Assembly (NCBI RefSeq): GCF_049943955.1
Contig: NZ_JBNFTW010000003.1
Location: 310,001-374,000, forward strand
Direction of reading: 5' to 3'
DNA: 64,000 nucleotides
DNA from: Desulfosporosinus sp049943955
Lineage (GTDB): Bacteria > Bacillota > Desulfitobacteriia > Desulfitobacteriales > Desulfitobacteriaceae
Below are positions 41,702 to 49,362 of this stretch, one piece after another. The position numbers and the translations under genes were made by a program. The number at the start of each line of letters is the position of its first letter. Position 1 is the first letter of the stretch. The notes beneath the pieces were generated by a model. The model worked only from the letters and a program-made list of their open reading frames with translations. It had not been told where the DNA came from and did not search any database.

Positions 41702-42487
41702 ATGCGAAACATACGGCTCAAGGTAGCCTATGACGGTACAAATTATCATGGTTTTCAGCGCCAGATCGAGACAGCCGGTCCTACGATCCAAGGAACCTTA
41801 GAAGACGTATGGAAACGACTGGTGGATGAAAAGGTGACTCTAGCTATGGCTGGACGGACTGACGCCGGTGTTCATGCCTCCGGCCAGATTGTTAATTTCG
41901 AAACAGAAGCAAGAATACCGGAAGATAAAATTCCTAAGGCTTTTAATAGTTTGCTGCCTAAGGATATACGTATTCTTCTGGCAGAGAATGTCCCTTTCGA
42001 TTTTAATGCGCGCTGGTCTGCTATGTGGAAGCGCTATGATTACCAGATTGATAATCGGCGGATACCGGAGGTTTTTAAACGGTTATATACCTGGCACATT
42101 CCCGTACCTCTTAATAGTTCCAACATGCAAGCGGCAGCAAATTTTCTGGAAGGAAGGCATAATTTTAAAACCTTCGCTGCCGCCGGAGGTGACAGCAAAA
42201 CTTTTGAAAGAACGCTTTATCGCTGTCAGGTACGGTTTGATCAGGATTTGATCTATGTAACTTGTGTTGGAGACGGATTTTTGTATCATATGGTACGAAT
42301 TATTGTTGGTACACTCGTTGATGTGGGAAAAGGGCGAATTGTCCCGGAAGAGATACCGGATATTATTCGGAGTCAGGAGCGGAGACGTGCCCGCTTGATT
42401 GCTCCCGCTCATGGTTTGTTTCTGACCCATGTGAATTATACTGAGGAAAGCCCTTTTGAAGTATTTCCCGATCTTAATTCTAAGTGA
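41702..42487 (+). CDS. truA: tRNA pseudouridine(38-40) synthase TruA
   Basis: Modifies uridines in the anticodon arm. The catalytic aspartate is Asp54 in AGRTDAGVHA, and the later FLYHMVRIIVGTLVDVG is typical; 261 aa. The order ecfT-truA-rplM-rpsI is the conserved Firmicute arrangement. TGGAGGTTGG lies upstream. Confidence 0.96.
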   Translation: MRNIRLKVAYDGTNYHGFQRQIETAGPTIQGTLEDVWKRLVDEKVTLAMAGRTDAGVHASGQIVNFETEARIPEDKIPKAFNSLLPKDIRILLAENVPFDFNARWSAMWKRYDYQIDNRRIPEVFKRLYTWHIPVPLNSSNMQAAANFLEGRHNFKTFAAAGGDSKTFERTLYRCQVRFDQDLIYVTCVGDGFLYHMVRIIVGTLVDVGKGRIVPEEIPDIIRSQERRRARLIAPAHGLFLTHVNYTEESPFEVFPDLNSK

Positions 42488-42604
42488 ACTTCCAGATTGC
42501 TTGCCGTTTTGACCTTATGAACGCTCTTTTGTCGGCGTGAATCGTCGTATCAGAGTCTGGAAGAGGAAAATCGTCTTTCAAATTGAACTTGACAAGGAAT
42601 TGAC

Positions 42605-42633
42605 TTGACAAGAAAAGAAAATCTAAATAAAAT
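42605..42633 (+). promoter_or_regulatory. promoter of rplM-rpsI
   Basis: TTGACA (42605-42610), 17 bp, TAAAAT (42628-42633). It creates a leader of about 120 nt before rplM. Confidence 0.7.
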
Positions 42634-42639
42634 AGCATT

Positions 42640-42756
42640 ATGAGTTTTTATGTCATGGTTGTGCTTGAGCCCCATAACTTTGGCATATCACGAGCATGAT
42701 TGAGCCCCATGAGCGTGAAACAAAACGGAAAACTGATAATTTTTGGAGGGAAAGTC
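42640..42756 (+). promoter_or_regulatory. leader of rplM with a repeated TTGAGCCCCAT
   Basis: The 11-nt sequence TTGAGCCCCAT occurs twice (42665-42675 and 42700-42710), the copies 35 nt apart. GTCATGG, GAGCATGA and CATGAGCG repeats give room for alternative pairing. Position and size match an L13 (RplM) autoregulatory leader as known in other Firmicutes. Homology to the described L13 leader is not established here. Confidence 0.5.
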
Positions 42757-43188
42757 ATGACTACGTTTTTTGCGAAGGCGCAGGACCAAGAGCGCAAATG
42801 GTATATCATTGACGCTGCAGGTATCCCTTTGGGCCGTGTTGCCACAGAAGCGGCACGTATCCTAAGAGGTAAACATAAACCAACTTTTACCCCGAATGTC
42901 GATACAGGGGATCACGTTATTATCATTAATGCAGAAAAGTTATTACTTACGGGTAATAAACTAAATGCTAAACTTTATCGTCGTCACTCCGGCTTTCCTG
43001 GCGGATTGAAAGAGATCCCTTACAAGAAGCTGATGAAAACAATGCCTGAACGTGCGATGGAACATGCTGTTAAGGGAATGCTTCCTCATAACAAGTTGGG
43101 CGCTCAAATGTACACTAAGTTAAAAGTGTATAAGGGAGAATCACACCCTCATCAAGCTCAACAACCTGAAGTTTGGACAATACAGTAG
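42757..43188 (+). CDS. rplM: 50S ribosomal protein L13
   Basis: Early 50S assembly protein. WYIIDAAGIPLGRVATEAARILRGKHKP and the later AVKGMLPHNKLG...YKGESHPHQAQQP are diagnostic; 143 aa. ATG 42757 is 6 nt after GGAGGG; the longer frame from TTG 42700 runs through the leader repeat and is not credible. Confidence 0.97.
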   Translation: MTTFFAKAQDQERKWYIIDAAGIPLGRVATEAARILRGKHKPTFTPNVDTGDHVIIINAEKLLLTGNKLNAKLYRRHSGFPGGLKEIPYKKLMKTMPERAMEHAVKGMLPHNKLGAQMYTKLKVYKGESHPHQAQQPEVWTIQ

Positions 43189-43212
43189 GTATAGGAAGGA
43201 GGAAGAATAACT

Positions 43213-43608
43213 ATGGCAACTCAATTACAATATGCGGCAACAGGCCGCCGCAAGAACGCTATTGCTCGCGTTCGTCTTATTCCCGGTGAAGGGAAATTTA
43301 CGATCAACAAACGTGAATTATCGGAGTACTTCGGTAAGAAAACTTTAGAAATGATTGTTCAGCAACCTTTTAATATAACGGATACTCTTGCTAAATATGA
43401 TGTTATCGCCCTTGCTCACGGAGGCGGAACTACCGGTCAAGCCGGTGCAATTCGTCTCGGAATAGCCCGCGCTTTATTGAAGGCTGATGCAAGTCTTCGT
43501 CCAAGCTTGAAACGCGCCGGTTTCCTGACTCGTGACCCACGAATGAAGGAACGTCGTAAATACGGCTTGAAGAAAGCCCGTAAGGCTCCACAATTCTCCA
43601 AACGTTAA
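43213..43608 (+). CDS. rpsI: 30S ribosomal protein S9
   Basis: Its C-terminal tail reaches P-site tRNA; the tail here is the standard ...KARKAPQFSKR. YAATGRRKNAIARVRLIPGEG at the start; 131 aa. GGAAGGAGGAAG precedes the ATG. Co-transcribed with rplM and followed by a terminator. Confidence 0.97.
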   Translation: MATQLQYAATGRRKNAIARVRLIPGEGKFTINKRELSEYFGKKTLEMIVQQPFNITDTLAKYDVIALAHGGGTTGQAGAIRLGIARALLKADASLRPSLKRAGFLTRDPRMKERRKYGLKKARKAPQFSKR

Positions 43609-43615
43609 TCATCAG

Positions 43616-43656
43616 AACCCCTCAGACCTTCTTGGTTTGGGGGGTTTTGTCTTTTT
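43616..43656 (+). terminator. intrinsic terminator after rpsI
   Basis: AACCCC-TCAGACC, loop TTCTT, GGTTTGGGGGGTT followed by TTGTCTTTTT: a GC-rich stem and T-run ending the ribosomal block. Confidence 0.85.
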
Positions 43657-43678
43657 AATCTAAAGTAACCTACTCAAC

Positions 43679-43707
43679 GAATATTTTTCTCCCTCTCCCC
43701 ATATTGT
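43679..43707 (+). promoter_or_regulatory. candidate sporulation-sigma promoter of cwlD
   Basis: GAATATT (43679-43685), 14 bp, CATATTGT (43700-43707), 30 bp before the cwlD start. This resembles the mother-cell sigma-E pattern (ATATT ... CATACA-T), with partial likeness to sigma-G sites. No sigma-A promoter is seen in the gap. In B. subtilis cwlD is sporulation-controlled, which fits. Confidence 0.45.
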
Positions 43708-43737
43708 AGTGACGGAATAGATGGGGAGGGTGAAAAA

Positions 43738-44466
43738 ATGAAAACAATCCGGGTAGTTGCTTTTAGGCCTCGCAAAGTGTTAATCATAGGCAGCATTCTA
43801 ATGGTTTGTCTAATTCTTGCTGCGACTTGGAAATTTGAAGGCACAAACCAGAAAATTTGGAGCTGGACCCTTGGTCATCGAGTGGTTGTTATTGACGCAG
43901 GTCATGGCGGAGTTGATCCCGGGGCCGTAGGAAAGAACAAAGTCTTAGAAAAAGATATTACCTTAGCGATAGCGAAACGTCTGCAAGCTCATATTCAGCA
44001 AAGCGGCGCAAAAACAATTATGGTACGTGAAGAAGATAAAGATTTAGGAACATCCCAAGGACTTTTAAAACGGAAACGAGAAGATTTAGCTCAACGAATT
44101 CAATTGGCACTGGAAGCTCAGGCCAATGTATTTATTAGTATTCATGCTAATAGTTTTCCCAATGAAAAATTGACTGGAGCTCAAACGTTTTATAATGCAG
44201 ATTCAGCGGAAGGAAAGTTATTAGCGCAAGCTATTCAAGAAAAATTGAATCTTATGACAAAGGGGAAACGGGTTATTAAAGCAAATAAGGATATCTATAT
44301 TCTCAAAAAGGCACATCAGGCAGCTGTCACCGTTGAAGTTGGTTTCTTATCGAACCCTGCAGAAGAGAAATTATTAACGACTCCGGAGTATCAGGAGACA
44401 TTGGCTGTCGCAATTTATCAAGGATTAAATGAGTATTTCAGTAAACAAAAGGCAACTCAGAATTGA
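43738..44466 (+). CDS. cwlD: germination-type N-acetylmuramoyl-L-alanine amidase CwlD
   Basis: Amidase_3 zinc enzyme; CwlD helps make muramic-delta-lactam in the spore cortex. An N-terminal membrane anchor (VLIIGSILMVCLILAATW, about 14-31) leads to the catalytic domain with DAGHGGVDPGA, FISIHANSF and the C-terminal glutamate motif VEVGFLSNPAEE. 242 aa, close to the B. subtilis protein. GGGAGGGTG precedes the ATG. The position after rplM-rpsI is conserved in spore formers. Confidence 0.93.
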   Translation: MKTIRVVAFRPRKVLIIGSILMVCLILAATWKFEGTNQKIWSWTLGHRVVVIDAGHGGVDPGAVGKNKVLEKDITLAIAKRLQAHIQQSGAKTIMVREEDKDLGTSQGLLKRKREDLAQRIQLALEAQANVFISIHANSFPNEKLTGAQTFYNADSAEGKLLAQAIQEKLNLMTKGKRVIKANKDIYILKKAHQAAVTVEVGFLSNPAEEKLLTTPEYQETLAVAIYQGLNEYFSKQKATQN

Positions 44467-44487
44467 ATCAAGACTTGGACATCGTTC

Positions 44488-44540
44488 TACTCGTTCAGTT
44501 TAAACTGAACAACGTGAGACTTCGCTAAAGAAGTCGAGGA
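44488..44540 (+). repeat. possible remnant (D) of the structured repeat family
   Basis: ACTCGTTCAG (44489-44498) is identical to the 5' part of copy C. It continues as a perfect 18-nt palindrome GTTCAGTTTAAACTGAAC (44493-44510), then AACG and a second hairpin GACTTC-GCTAAA-GAAGTC (44518-44535). The later conserved blocks (GGACTCTA..CCCACC and the terminal CCCACTT/AAGTGGG hairpin) and the ATGA/GTGA edge are missing. It may be a decayed copy or chance similarity. The rest of the 262-bp spacer shows nothing I can name. Confidence 0.35.
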
Positions 44541-44728
44541 AGAAACAGAATATTCGTTGCGCCGAAAATGAATTGTAGGTAAAATAGTATTAGAAACGAA
44601 ATTAACAATCGTTCGTATTTGTCGCCGGAAGCAAGGTTTAAACAAAATACTTTTTGAATAGGTATGCAGTAAGCCTTAGAGATTTAGGGGAGATATCAAG
44701 GGACTGAAAAAATAAGCAGAGAGATGGG

Positions 44729-45901
44729 ATGTGCATGGATGCCATAAAGGCTTTTTATCGAGATCAGGCACAGCATCTGCACAAAGAAGTGTGGGAAATT
44801 GCTCGTCAGATCGGTGAGCACCCGGAACTCGGATATAAAGAATACTTCGCTTCTGAGGTGTTAAGTAATTTCCTGAAAAAGCATGAGTTTGAGGTGAAGA
44901 AAGGAGTTGCGGGAGTAGAAACTGCTTTCTTGGCTTGTTTTAAAAGCAATATTCCCGGACCTAAGATTGCCTTTCTGGCCGAGTATGACGCTTTGCCCGG
45001 GGTTGGCCACGGCTGTGGACATAATTTAATTGGTGCCGCCAGTGCCGGAGCGGCTGTAGTATTAAGCAAGAGTTTGGAACTCCCTGGGGAAATTATTGTG
45101 GTTGGCAGCCCGGCCGAAGAAACCAGCGGAGCTAAAGTGACACTGGTCGAAGAAGGAATGTTCAAAGGTGTCGATGCCGCCATAATGTTTCATCCCGGAA
45201 GTCAAAATGTTCCTGTGATTTCCAGCCTGGCTTTGGATGCTTTGGAATTTACCTTTCATGGCAGGGCTGCTCATGCGGTTGCGGCCTCCTATTTTGGAAT
45301 AAATGCCCTCGATGCAGTGATCAATTTCTTTGTGGGTATTAATTCTCTCAAAAAGCAAATCCCTCAGGACATGAAGATCAATGGAGTTATTACTGAAGGA
45401 GGCACGGTTCCCAATATTATTCCGGATCGCGCCGTTGCTCGCTTTTACCTCCGGGCGCGGAAGCGAAAAGACCTTGATGAACTGCGGGAGCAAGTCATTC
45501 GCTGCGCCGAAGGGGCAGCAGCGATGGTTTCTGCCAAAATGACTTGGAAGAAATTCGAATTTTCTTACGACGAAATGCGCACAAATTTAACCTTGGCAGA
45601 TTGCTTTACAAAAAATCTGCGAGAATTAGGGATTCATCATATTGCTCCTCCTCAGACGGCAATGGGTTCAGTGGATATGGGCAATGTCAGTCGGGCGGTT
45701 CCAGCAATTCATCCTTATTTAGCCTTGGGCAGCGGGACAGAGATACCACATACTAAAGAATTTGCGAAGGCGGCTCTGTCTTCGGAAGGGGAAAAGCTTG
45801 TTATGCTGGCAATGCAAATTCTTGCTTTTACTGGATCCGATGTACTGCGGGACAAAAAACTGCTGCAGCAAATTAAGAAAGAGTTTCGATCCAAAAGTTG
45901 A
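44729..45901 (+). CDS. M20-family amidohydrolase / peptidase
   Basis: Metal-dependent hydrolase of the M20 clan, nearest in layout to the PM20D2 / p-aminobenzoyl-glutamate hydrolase group. The metal and catalytic region appears as AEYDALPGVGHGCGHNLIGAAS, then SPAEETSGAKV and AAIMFHPGSQ; the lid domain contains FHGRAAHAVAASYFGINALDAV. Length is 390 aa with no signal peptide, so it is cytoplasmic. The start is ATG 44729 or ATG 44735; neither has a strong ribosome binding site. It is monocistronic, between cwlD and a terminator. The substrate cannot be told; an N-acyl or peptide-like amino acid is likely. Confidence 0.8.
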   Translation: MCMDAIKAFYRDQAQHLHKEVWEIARQIGEHPELGYKEYFASEVLSNFLKKHEFEVKKGVAGVETAFLACFKSNIPGPKIAFLAEYDALPGVGHGCGHNLIGAASAGAAVVLSKSLELPGEIIVVGSPAEETSGAKVTLVEEGMFKGVDAAIMFHPGSQNVPVISSLALDALEFTFHGRAAHAVAASYFGINALDAVINFFVGINSLKKQIPQDMKINGVITEGGTVPNIIPDRAVARFYLRARKRKDLDELREQVIRCAEGAAAMVSAKMTWKKFEFSYDEMRTNLTLADCFTKNLRELGIHHIAPPQTAMGSVDMGNVSRAVPAIHPYLALGSGTEIPHTKEFAKAALSSEGEKLVMLAMQILAFTGSDVLRDKKLLQQIKKEFRSKS

Positions 45902-45985
45902 ATCTGTTCAGCAAGAATAATGAATAATAATTGGGGATAAATTGTCATAAACTAAGGCAAGTTAACCCTGATCAACGATTTAAAG

Positions 45986-46017
45986 AAAAAGAGGCTGGTT
46001 AAGACAGGCTCTTTTTT
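45986..46017 (+). terminator. intrinsic terminator before the arginine cluster
   Basis: AAAAAGAG-G-CTG, loop GTTAAGA, CAG-G-CTCTTTTTT. It ends the M20 transcript 12 bp before the argC promoter. Confidence 0.85.
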
Positions 46018-46028
46018 AATGGGGGGCA

Positions 46029-46063
46029 TTGAATTATTATACGTACAAATGTATAATTATGAA
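46029..46063 (+). promoter_or_regulatory. argC promoter with two ARG-box-like operators
   Basis: TTGAAT (46029-46034), 17 bp, TATAAT (46052-46057). TGAATTATTATACG (46030-46043) matches the ARG box TGAATwwwwATTCA at 12 of 14 positions and covers the -35. TGTATAATTATGAA (46050-46063) matches 11 of 14 and covers the -10. ArgR/AhrC binding with arginine would block polymerase. The argR gene itself is not in the window. Confidence 0.75.
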
Positions 46064-46090
46064 AACAAAACATGAGTGGAGGAAATGACA

Positions 46091-47116
46091 ATGAGAGTTG
46101 GTGTACTAGGGGCCACGGGGTATGCAGGACAGGAATTGGTACGGCTCTTGCGTCGCCATGAAGAAGTTGGTGAGATTGTTCTTTCATCGTCTAGTGTGGC
46201 AGGTCAAGGGTATGAGGAAGTTTATCCGCACTGGAGCGGTCAAAATATTGGTATTTTGCAAGATGAAGATGTTCCTGATCTTGATGTTTTATTCTGTGCT
46301 CTTCCTCATGGCTTGACAGCTTCCAGGGCAAGAGCATTTCTTGATCGCCATATAAAGGTTGTTGACTTAGGAGCGGATTTTCGCTTGAATTCAGCCCAAG
46401 TTTATGAGGAATGGTACAAGTTAAAGCATCCCGACGCAGATTTGCTTAGTAAGGCGGTGTATGGTTTACCAGAGTTATACCGCGAGAAAATTAAAGGTCA
46501 ATCTTTAATTGCCAATCCTGGCTGTTATCCTACGGCGACCTTATTGGCCCTTGTCCCTCTGCTGAAAGAGCGTCTGCTTCAGACGGAAATGTTGGTCATC
46601 GATGCTAAATCGGGTGTTTCGGGTGCAGGTCGAGGGGTTTCTTTAGGCAATCACTTTTCAGAGGTTAACGAAAATTTTAAAGCCTATGGAGTGGCTAGCC
46701 ATCGCCATACTCCTGAAATAGAGCAAGAACTTTCCCGGGCGGCCGGTCAGCCATTAACGATAAATTTCACCCCTCACCTGGTGCCCATGACACGGGGAAT
46801 GTTAATCACCATCTATGCCAAGGTTAAAGAGGGAATCAATGAACCAGACTTGAGGAACTGCTGGTTAAAACACTATGAGAACGAACAGTTTGTTCACCTT
46901 TTGCCGCAAGGAACCTGGCCTCAGACGAAATTTTCCAGCGGCAGCAATCACGCCTTTTTGCAATTAACTGTAGATCGAAGAACCGGTAATGCAGTTATAG
47001 TATCTACTATCGATAATTTGATGAAAGGCGCTGCAGGGCAGGCAGTGCAAAATATGAATCTGATCATGGGATGGGCGGAAGAACAGGGAATAAGCGGGAC
47101 AGCGCTCTGGCCCTAA
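46091..47116 (+). CDS. argC: N-acetyl-gamma-glutamyl-phosphate reductase
   Basis: NADPH-dependent reduction of N-acetylglutamyl phosphate to the semialdehyde. Rossmann motif GATGYAGQELVRLL at the N-terminus, the catalytic Cys in NPGCYPTA (about residue 145) and the HRHTPEIEQEL segment; 341 aa. ATG 46091 lies after GGAGGAAATG. First gene of the arginine cluster. Confidence 0.96.
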   Translation: MRVGVLGATGYAGQELVRLLRRHEEVGEIVLSSSSVAGQGYEEVYPHWSGQNIGILQDEDVPDLDVLFCALPHGLTASRARAFLDRHIKVVDLGADFRLNSAQVYEEWYKLKHPDADLLSKAVYGLPELYREKIKGQSLIANPGCYPTATLLALVPLLKERLLQTEMLVIDAKSGVSGAGRGVSLGNHFSEVNENFKAYGVASHRHTPEIEQELSRAAGQPLTINFTPHLVPMTRGMLITIYAKVKEGINEPDLRNCWLKHYENEQFVHLLPQGTWPQTKFSSGSNHAFLQLTVDRRTGNAVIVSTIDNLMKGAAGQAVQNMNLIMGWAEEQGISGTALWP

Positions 47117-47134
47117 GTGAAGGAGTATGAGACT

Positions 47135-48397
47135 ATGAATAATACGGTTGAACCTTGGAAACAAATTGCGGGCGGTATCGCGGCAGCGCAGGGATTCTAT
47201 GCCGAAGGTGTAAAAGCAGAGATTAAATATCCGGACAAATATGATGTGGCGTTAATTTATTCAAAAGTTCAAGCTCAAGCTGCAGGGGTCTATACCAAAA
47301 ATTTGGTTAAGGCCCATCCTCTTTATTTAAATCAGCGTCATCTACAGAATGGAGTGGCTCAAGGTATTGTCATTAATAGCGGCAATGCCAATGCCTGCGT
47401 CGGTGCGTTTGGAGACCAATCTGCTGAAGCAATGGCTGAGGCAGTAGCAAAAGCTGCAGCAATTCCTCCGGACGATGTGCTTGTGGCCTCAACCGGCGTG
47501 ATTGGTGTTGAAATGCCCCTTGAACGAGTGTTAACCGGTATTAAAAACGCCGGTACGGAGTTGTTCAATACTATGGAGAAGGCTTCCAAAGGAAAACTTG
47601 ATGCTTCTTTAACGGAAGGAGCTCATCGAGCAGCCTTAGCTATTATGACAACAGATACCGTCGTGAAAGAATATGCTTATGAACTTCCTTGTTCTCAAGG
47701 AGGGATTATCAAACTTGGGGCCATGGCTAAAGGTTCCGGAATGATTCACCCGAACATGGGAACGATGTTAGGGTTTCTGACAACCGATGCAGCGGTTCCC
47801 TCGTCGGTTTTGCAGCGTCTTCTCCGTGAAGCGGTTGAAGAGAGTTTCAATATGGTGACTGTGGATGGAGATACGAGTACCAATGATATGGTGTTGATTT
47901 TAGCCAATGGTGTGTCTGGGATTGCACCAAATGGCGACGATATGGTTAACTTTGAAGCTATGGTCAAGGCGATGTGCATACAACTGGCTAAAGATATTGC
48001 CCGTGATGGGGAGGGTGCCAGTAAGTTTATGGAAGTAGAGGTTACTGGTGCTAAAACAAAGGAGGATGCCCGTAAAATTGCTCGCAGTATTTGCGGATCC
48101 AGTTTGGTCAAAGCCGCTTTGTTCGGGGAAGATGCCAACTGGGGAAGGATTTTGACTGCCGCAGGTTATTCCGGTGCAGACTTTAATCCGAACAGTGTTG
48201 ATATTTTCCTGGGTAGTTTGGCCGTAGCTCAAGCAGGGAAAGGGATTTCTTTTTCCGAAGAAACCGCAAAAGAAATTTTACAGCACAAAGAAGTAGAAAT
48301 ACGGTTAGTTTTAAATGATGGATCGGAAAATGCTACAGCCTGGGGTTGTGACCTTACCCATGAGTATGTCACGATCAATGGGAGTTATAGAACCTAA
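47135..48397 (+). CDS. argJ: bifunctional ornithine acetyltransferase / N-acetylglutamate synthase ArgJ
   Basis: Recycles the acetyl group from acetylornithine to glutamate; the Firmicute enzyme often also uses acetyl-CoA. It autocleaves into two chains at the Thr of NMGTMLGF, found here in KGSGMIHPNMGTMLGFLTTD (about residue 205). The N-terminal GGIAAAQGFYAEG and SGNANACVG are typical; 420 aa. The start ATG 47135 is 9 nt after AAGGAG. Presence of argJ shows the cyclic acetyl pathway. Confidence 0.96.
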   Translation: MNNTVEPWKQIAGGIAAAQGFYAEGVKAEIKYPDKYDVALIYSKVQAQAAGVYTKNLVKAHPLYLNQRHLQNGVAQGIVINSGNANACVGAFGDQSAEAMAEAVAKAAAIPPDDVLVASTGVIGVEMPLERVLTGIKNAGTELFNTMEKASKGKLDASLTEGAHRAALAIMTTDTVVKEYAYELPCSQGGIIKLGAMAKGSGMIHPNMGTMLGFLTTDAAVPSSVLQRLLREAVEESFNMVTVDGDTSTNDMVLILANGVSGIAPNGDDMVNFEAMVKAMCIQLAKDIARDGEGASKFMEVEVTGAKTKEDARKIARSICGSSLVKAALFGEDANWGRILTAAGYSGADFNPNSVDIFLGSLAVAQAGKGISFSEETAKEILQHKEVEIRLVLNDGSENATAWGCDLTHEYVTINGSYRT

Positions 48398-48414
48398 GAG
48401 CGGAGGCGGAGGAA

Positions 48415-49311
48415 ATGACCCCGATTGAAGAGGGAATTGGCAAAGCCGGTGTTTTGGTGGAGGCTCTGCCCTATATTCAAAAATTCGCAGGGAAGACAGT
48501 CGTCATTAAATATGGTGGGCATGCTATGGTAGATCCGTTACTCAAGGAATCTGTCATGTTAGATATTTTGCTTTTGCATTCCGTGGGGATCCGTCCGGTT
48601 TTGGTTCATGGCGGCGGACCTGAGATTAATTCAATGCTGAAAAAGGTGGGCATTGAGAGCCATTTTATCAAGGGCTTGCGAGTTACCGATGCGCAAACGA
48701 TGGAAATAGCCCAAATGGTTTTAGTAGGGAAGCTGAACACAGAGATCGTCGCTATGTTGAACCGTTTTGGCGGCAAAAGTGTTGGCTTATCCGGAAAAGA
48801 TGCTCAGCTCTTAATGGCAACCAAGAAACCTCTTAAAATGGAAAATAGTGACGGAACCATGGAAGAAATCGATTTAGGCCTTGTCGGTGAGATCCAAACA
48901 GTGACACCTAGTATTTTAAATACTCTGTTAGAGCAAGGATATATTCCTGTAATCTCTCCGGTCGCCAGCGGTGAAAACGGGGAAACCTTCAATGTCAATG
49001 CGGATACCGCCGCGGGAAAAATCGCGGAAGCCCTGAAAGCAGACAAAATGCTGTTGTTGACCGATGTGCGTGGTATTCTCCGTGATGTGGGAGATCCGGG
49101 TTCACTAATCTCAACTGTTACTCGCGATGAAGTAGATACGCTGATTGAAGAAGGAGTTTTGCAAGGCGGAATGCTGCCTAAAGTTGAGTGTGCTGTGTCC
49201 GCCTTAGAACAAGGGGTAGGCAGTGTCCATATCCTCGATGGGCGAATACGCCATGCTATTCTCCTGGAACTATTTACTGACGGCGGTATAGGAACAATGT
49301 TTAAGGACTAA
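48415..49311 (+). CDS. argB: acetylglutamate kinase
   Basis: Phosphorylates N-acetylglutamate; usually the arginine-inhibited step in cyclic-pathway organisms. The amino-acid-kinase fold is shown by VIKYGGHAM, LVHGGGPEIN and the later FNVNADTAAGKIAEAL; 298 aa. An N-terminal extension (about 20 residues before the kinase core) fits the arginine-sensitive hexameric type. GAGGCGGAGG precedes the ATG. Confidence 0.96.
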   Translation: MTPIEEGIGKAGVLVEALPYIQKFAGKTVVIKYGGHAMVDPLLKESVMLDILLLHSVGIRPVLVHGGGPEINSMLKKVGIESHFIKGLRVTDAQTMEIAQMVLVGKLNTEIVAMLNRFGGKSVGLSGKDAQLLMATKKPLKMENSDGTMEEIDLGLVGEIQTVTPSILNTLLEQGYIPVISPVASGENGETFNVNADTAAGKIAEALKADKMLLLTDVRGILRDVGDPGSLISTVTRDEVDTLIEEGVLQGGMLPKVECAVSALEQGVGSVHILDGRIRHAILLELFTDGGIGTMFKD

Positions 49312-49362
49312 GAGACTATATGAAATGCCGAATTTGAAATCGAGATAGGGAGGAATGAGACA

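Noticed and set aside
42665..42710. CRISPR-like reading of the repeated TTGAGCCCCAT
   Set aside because: Only two copies of 11 nt inside a ribosomal leader; no spacer array and no cas genes.
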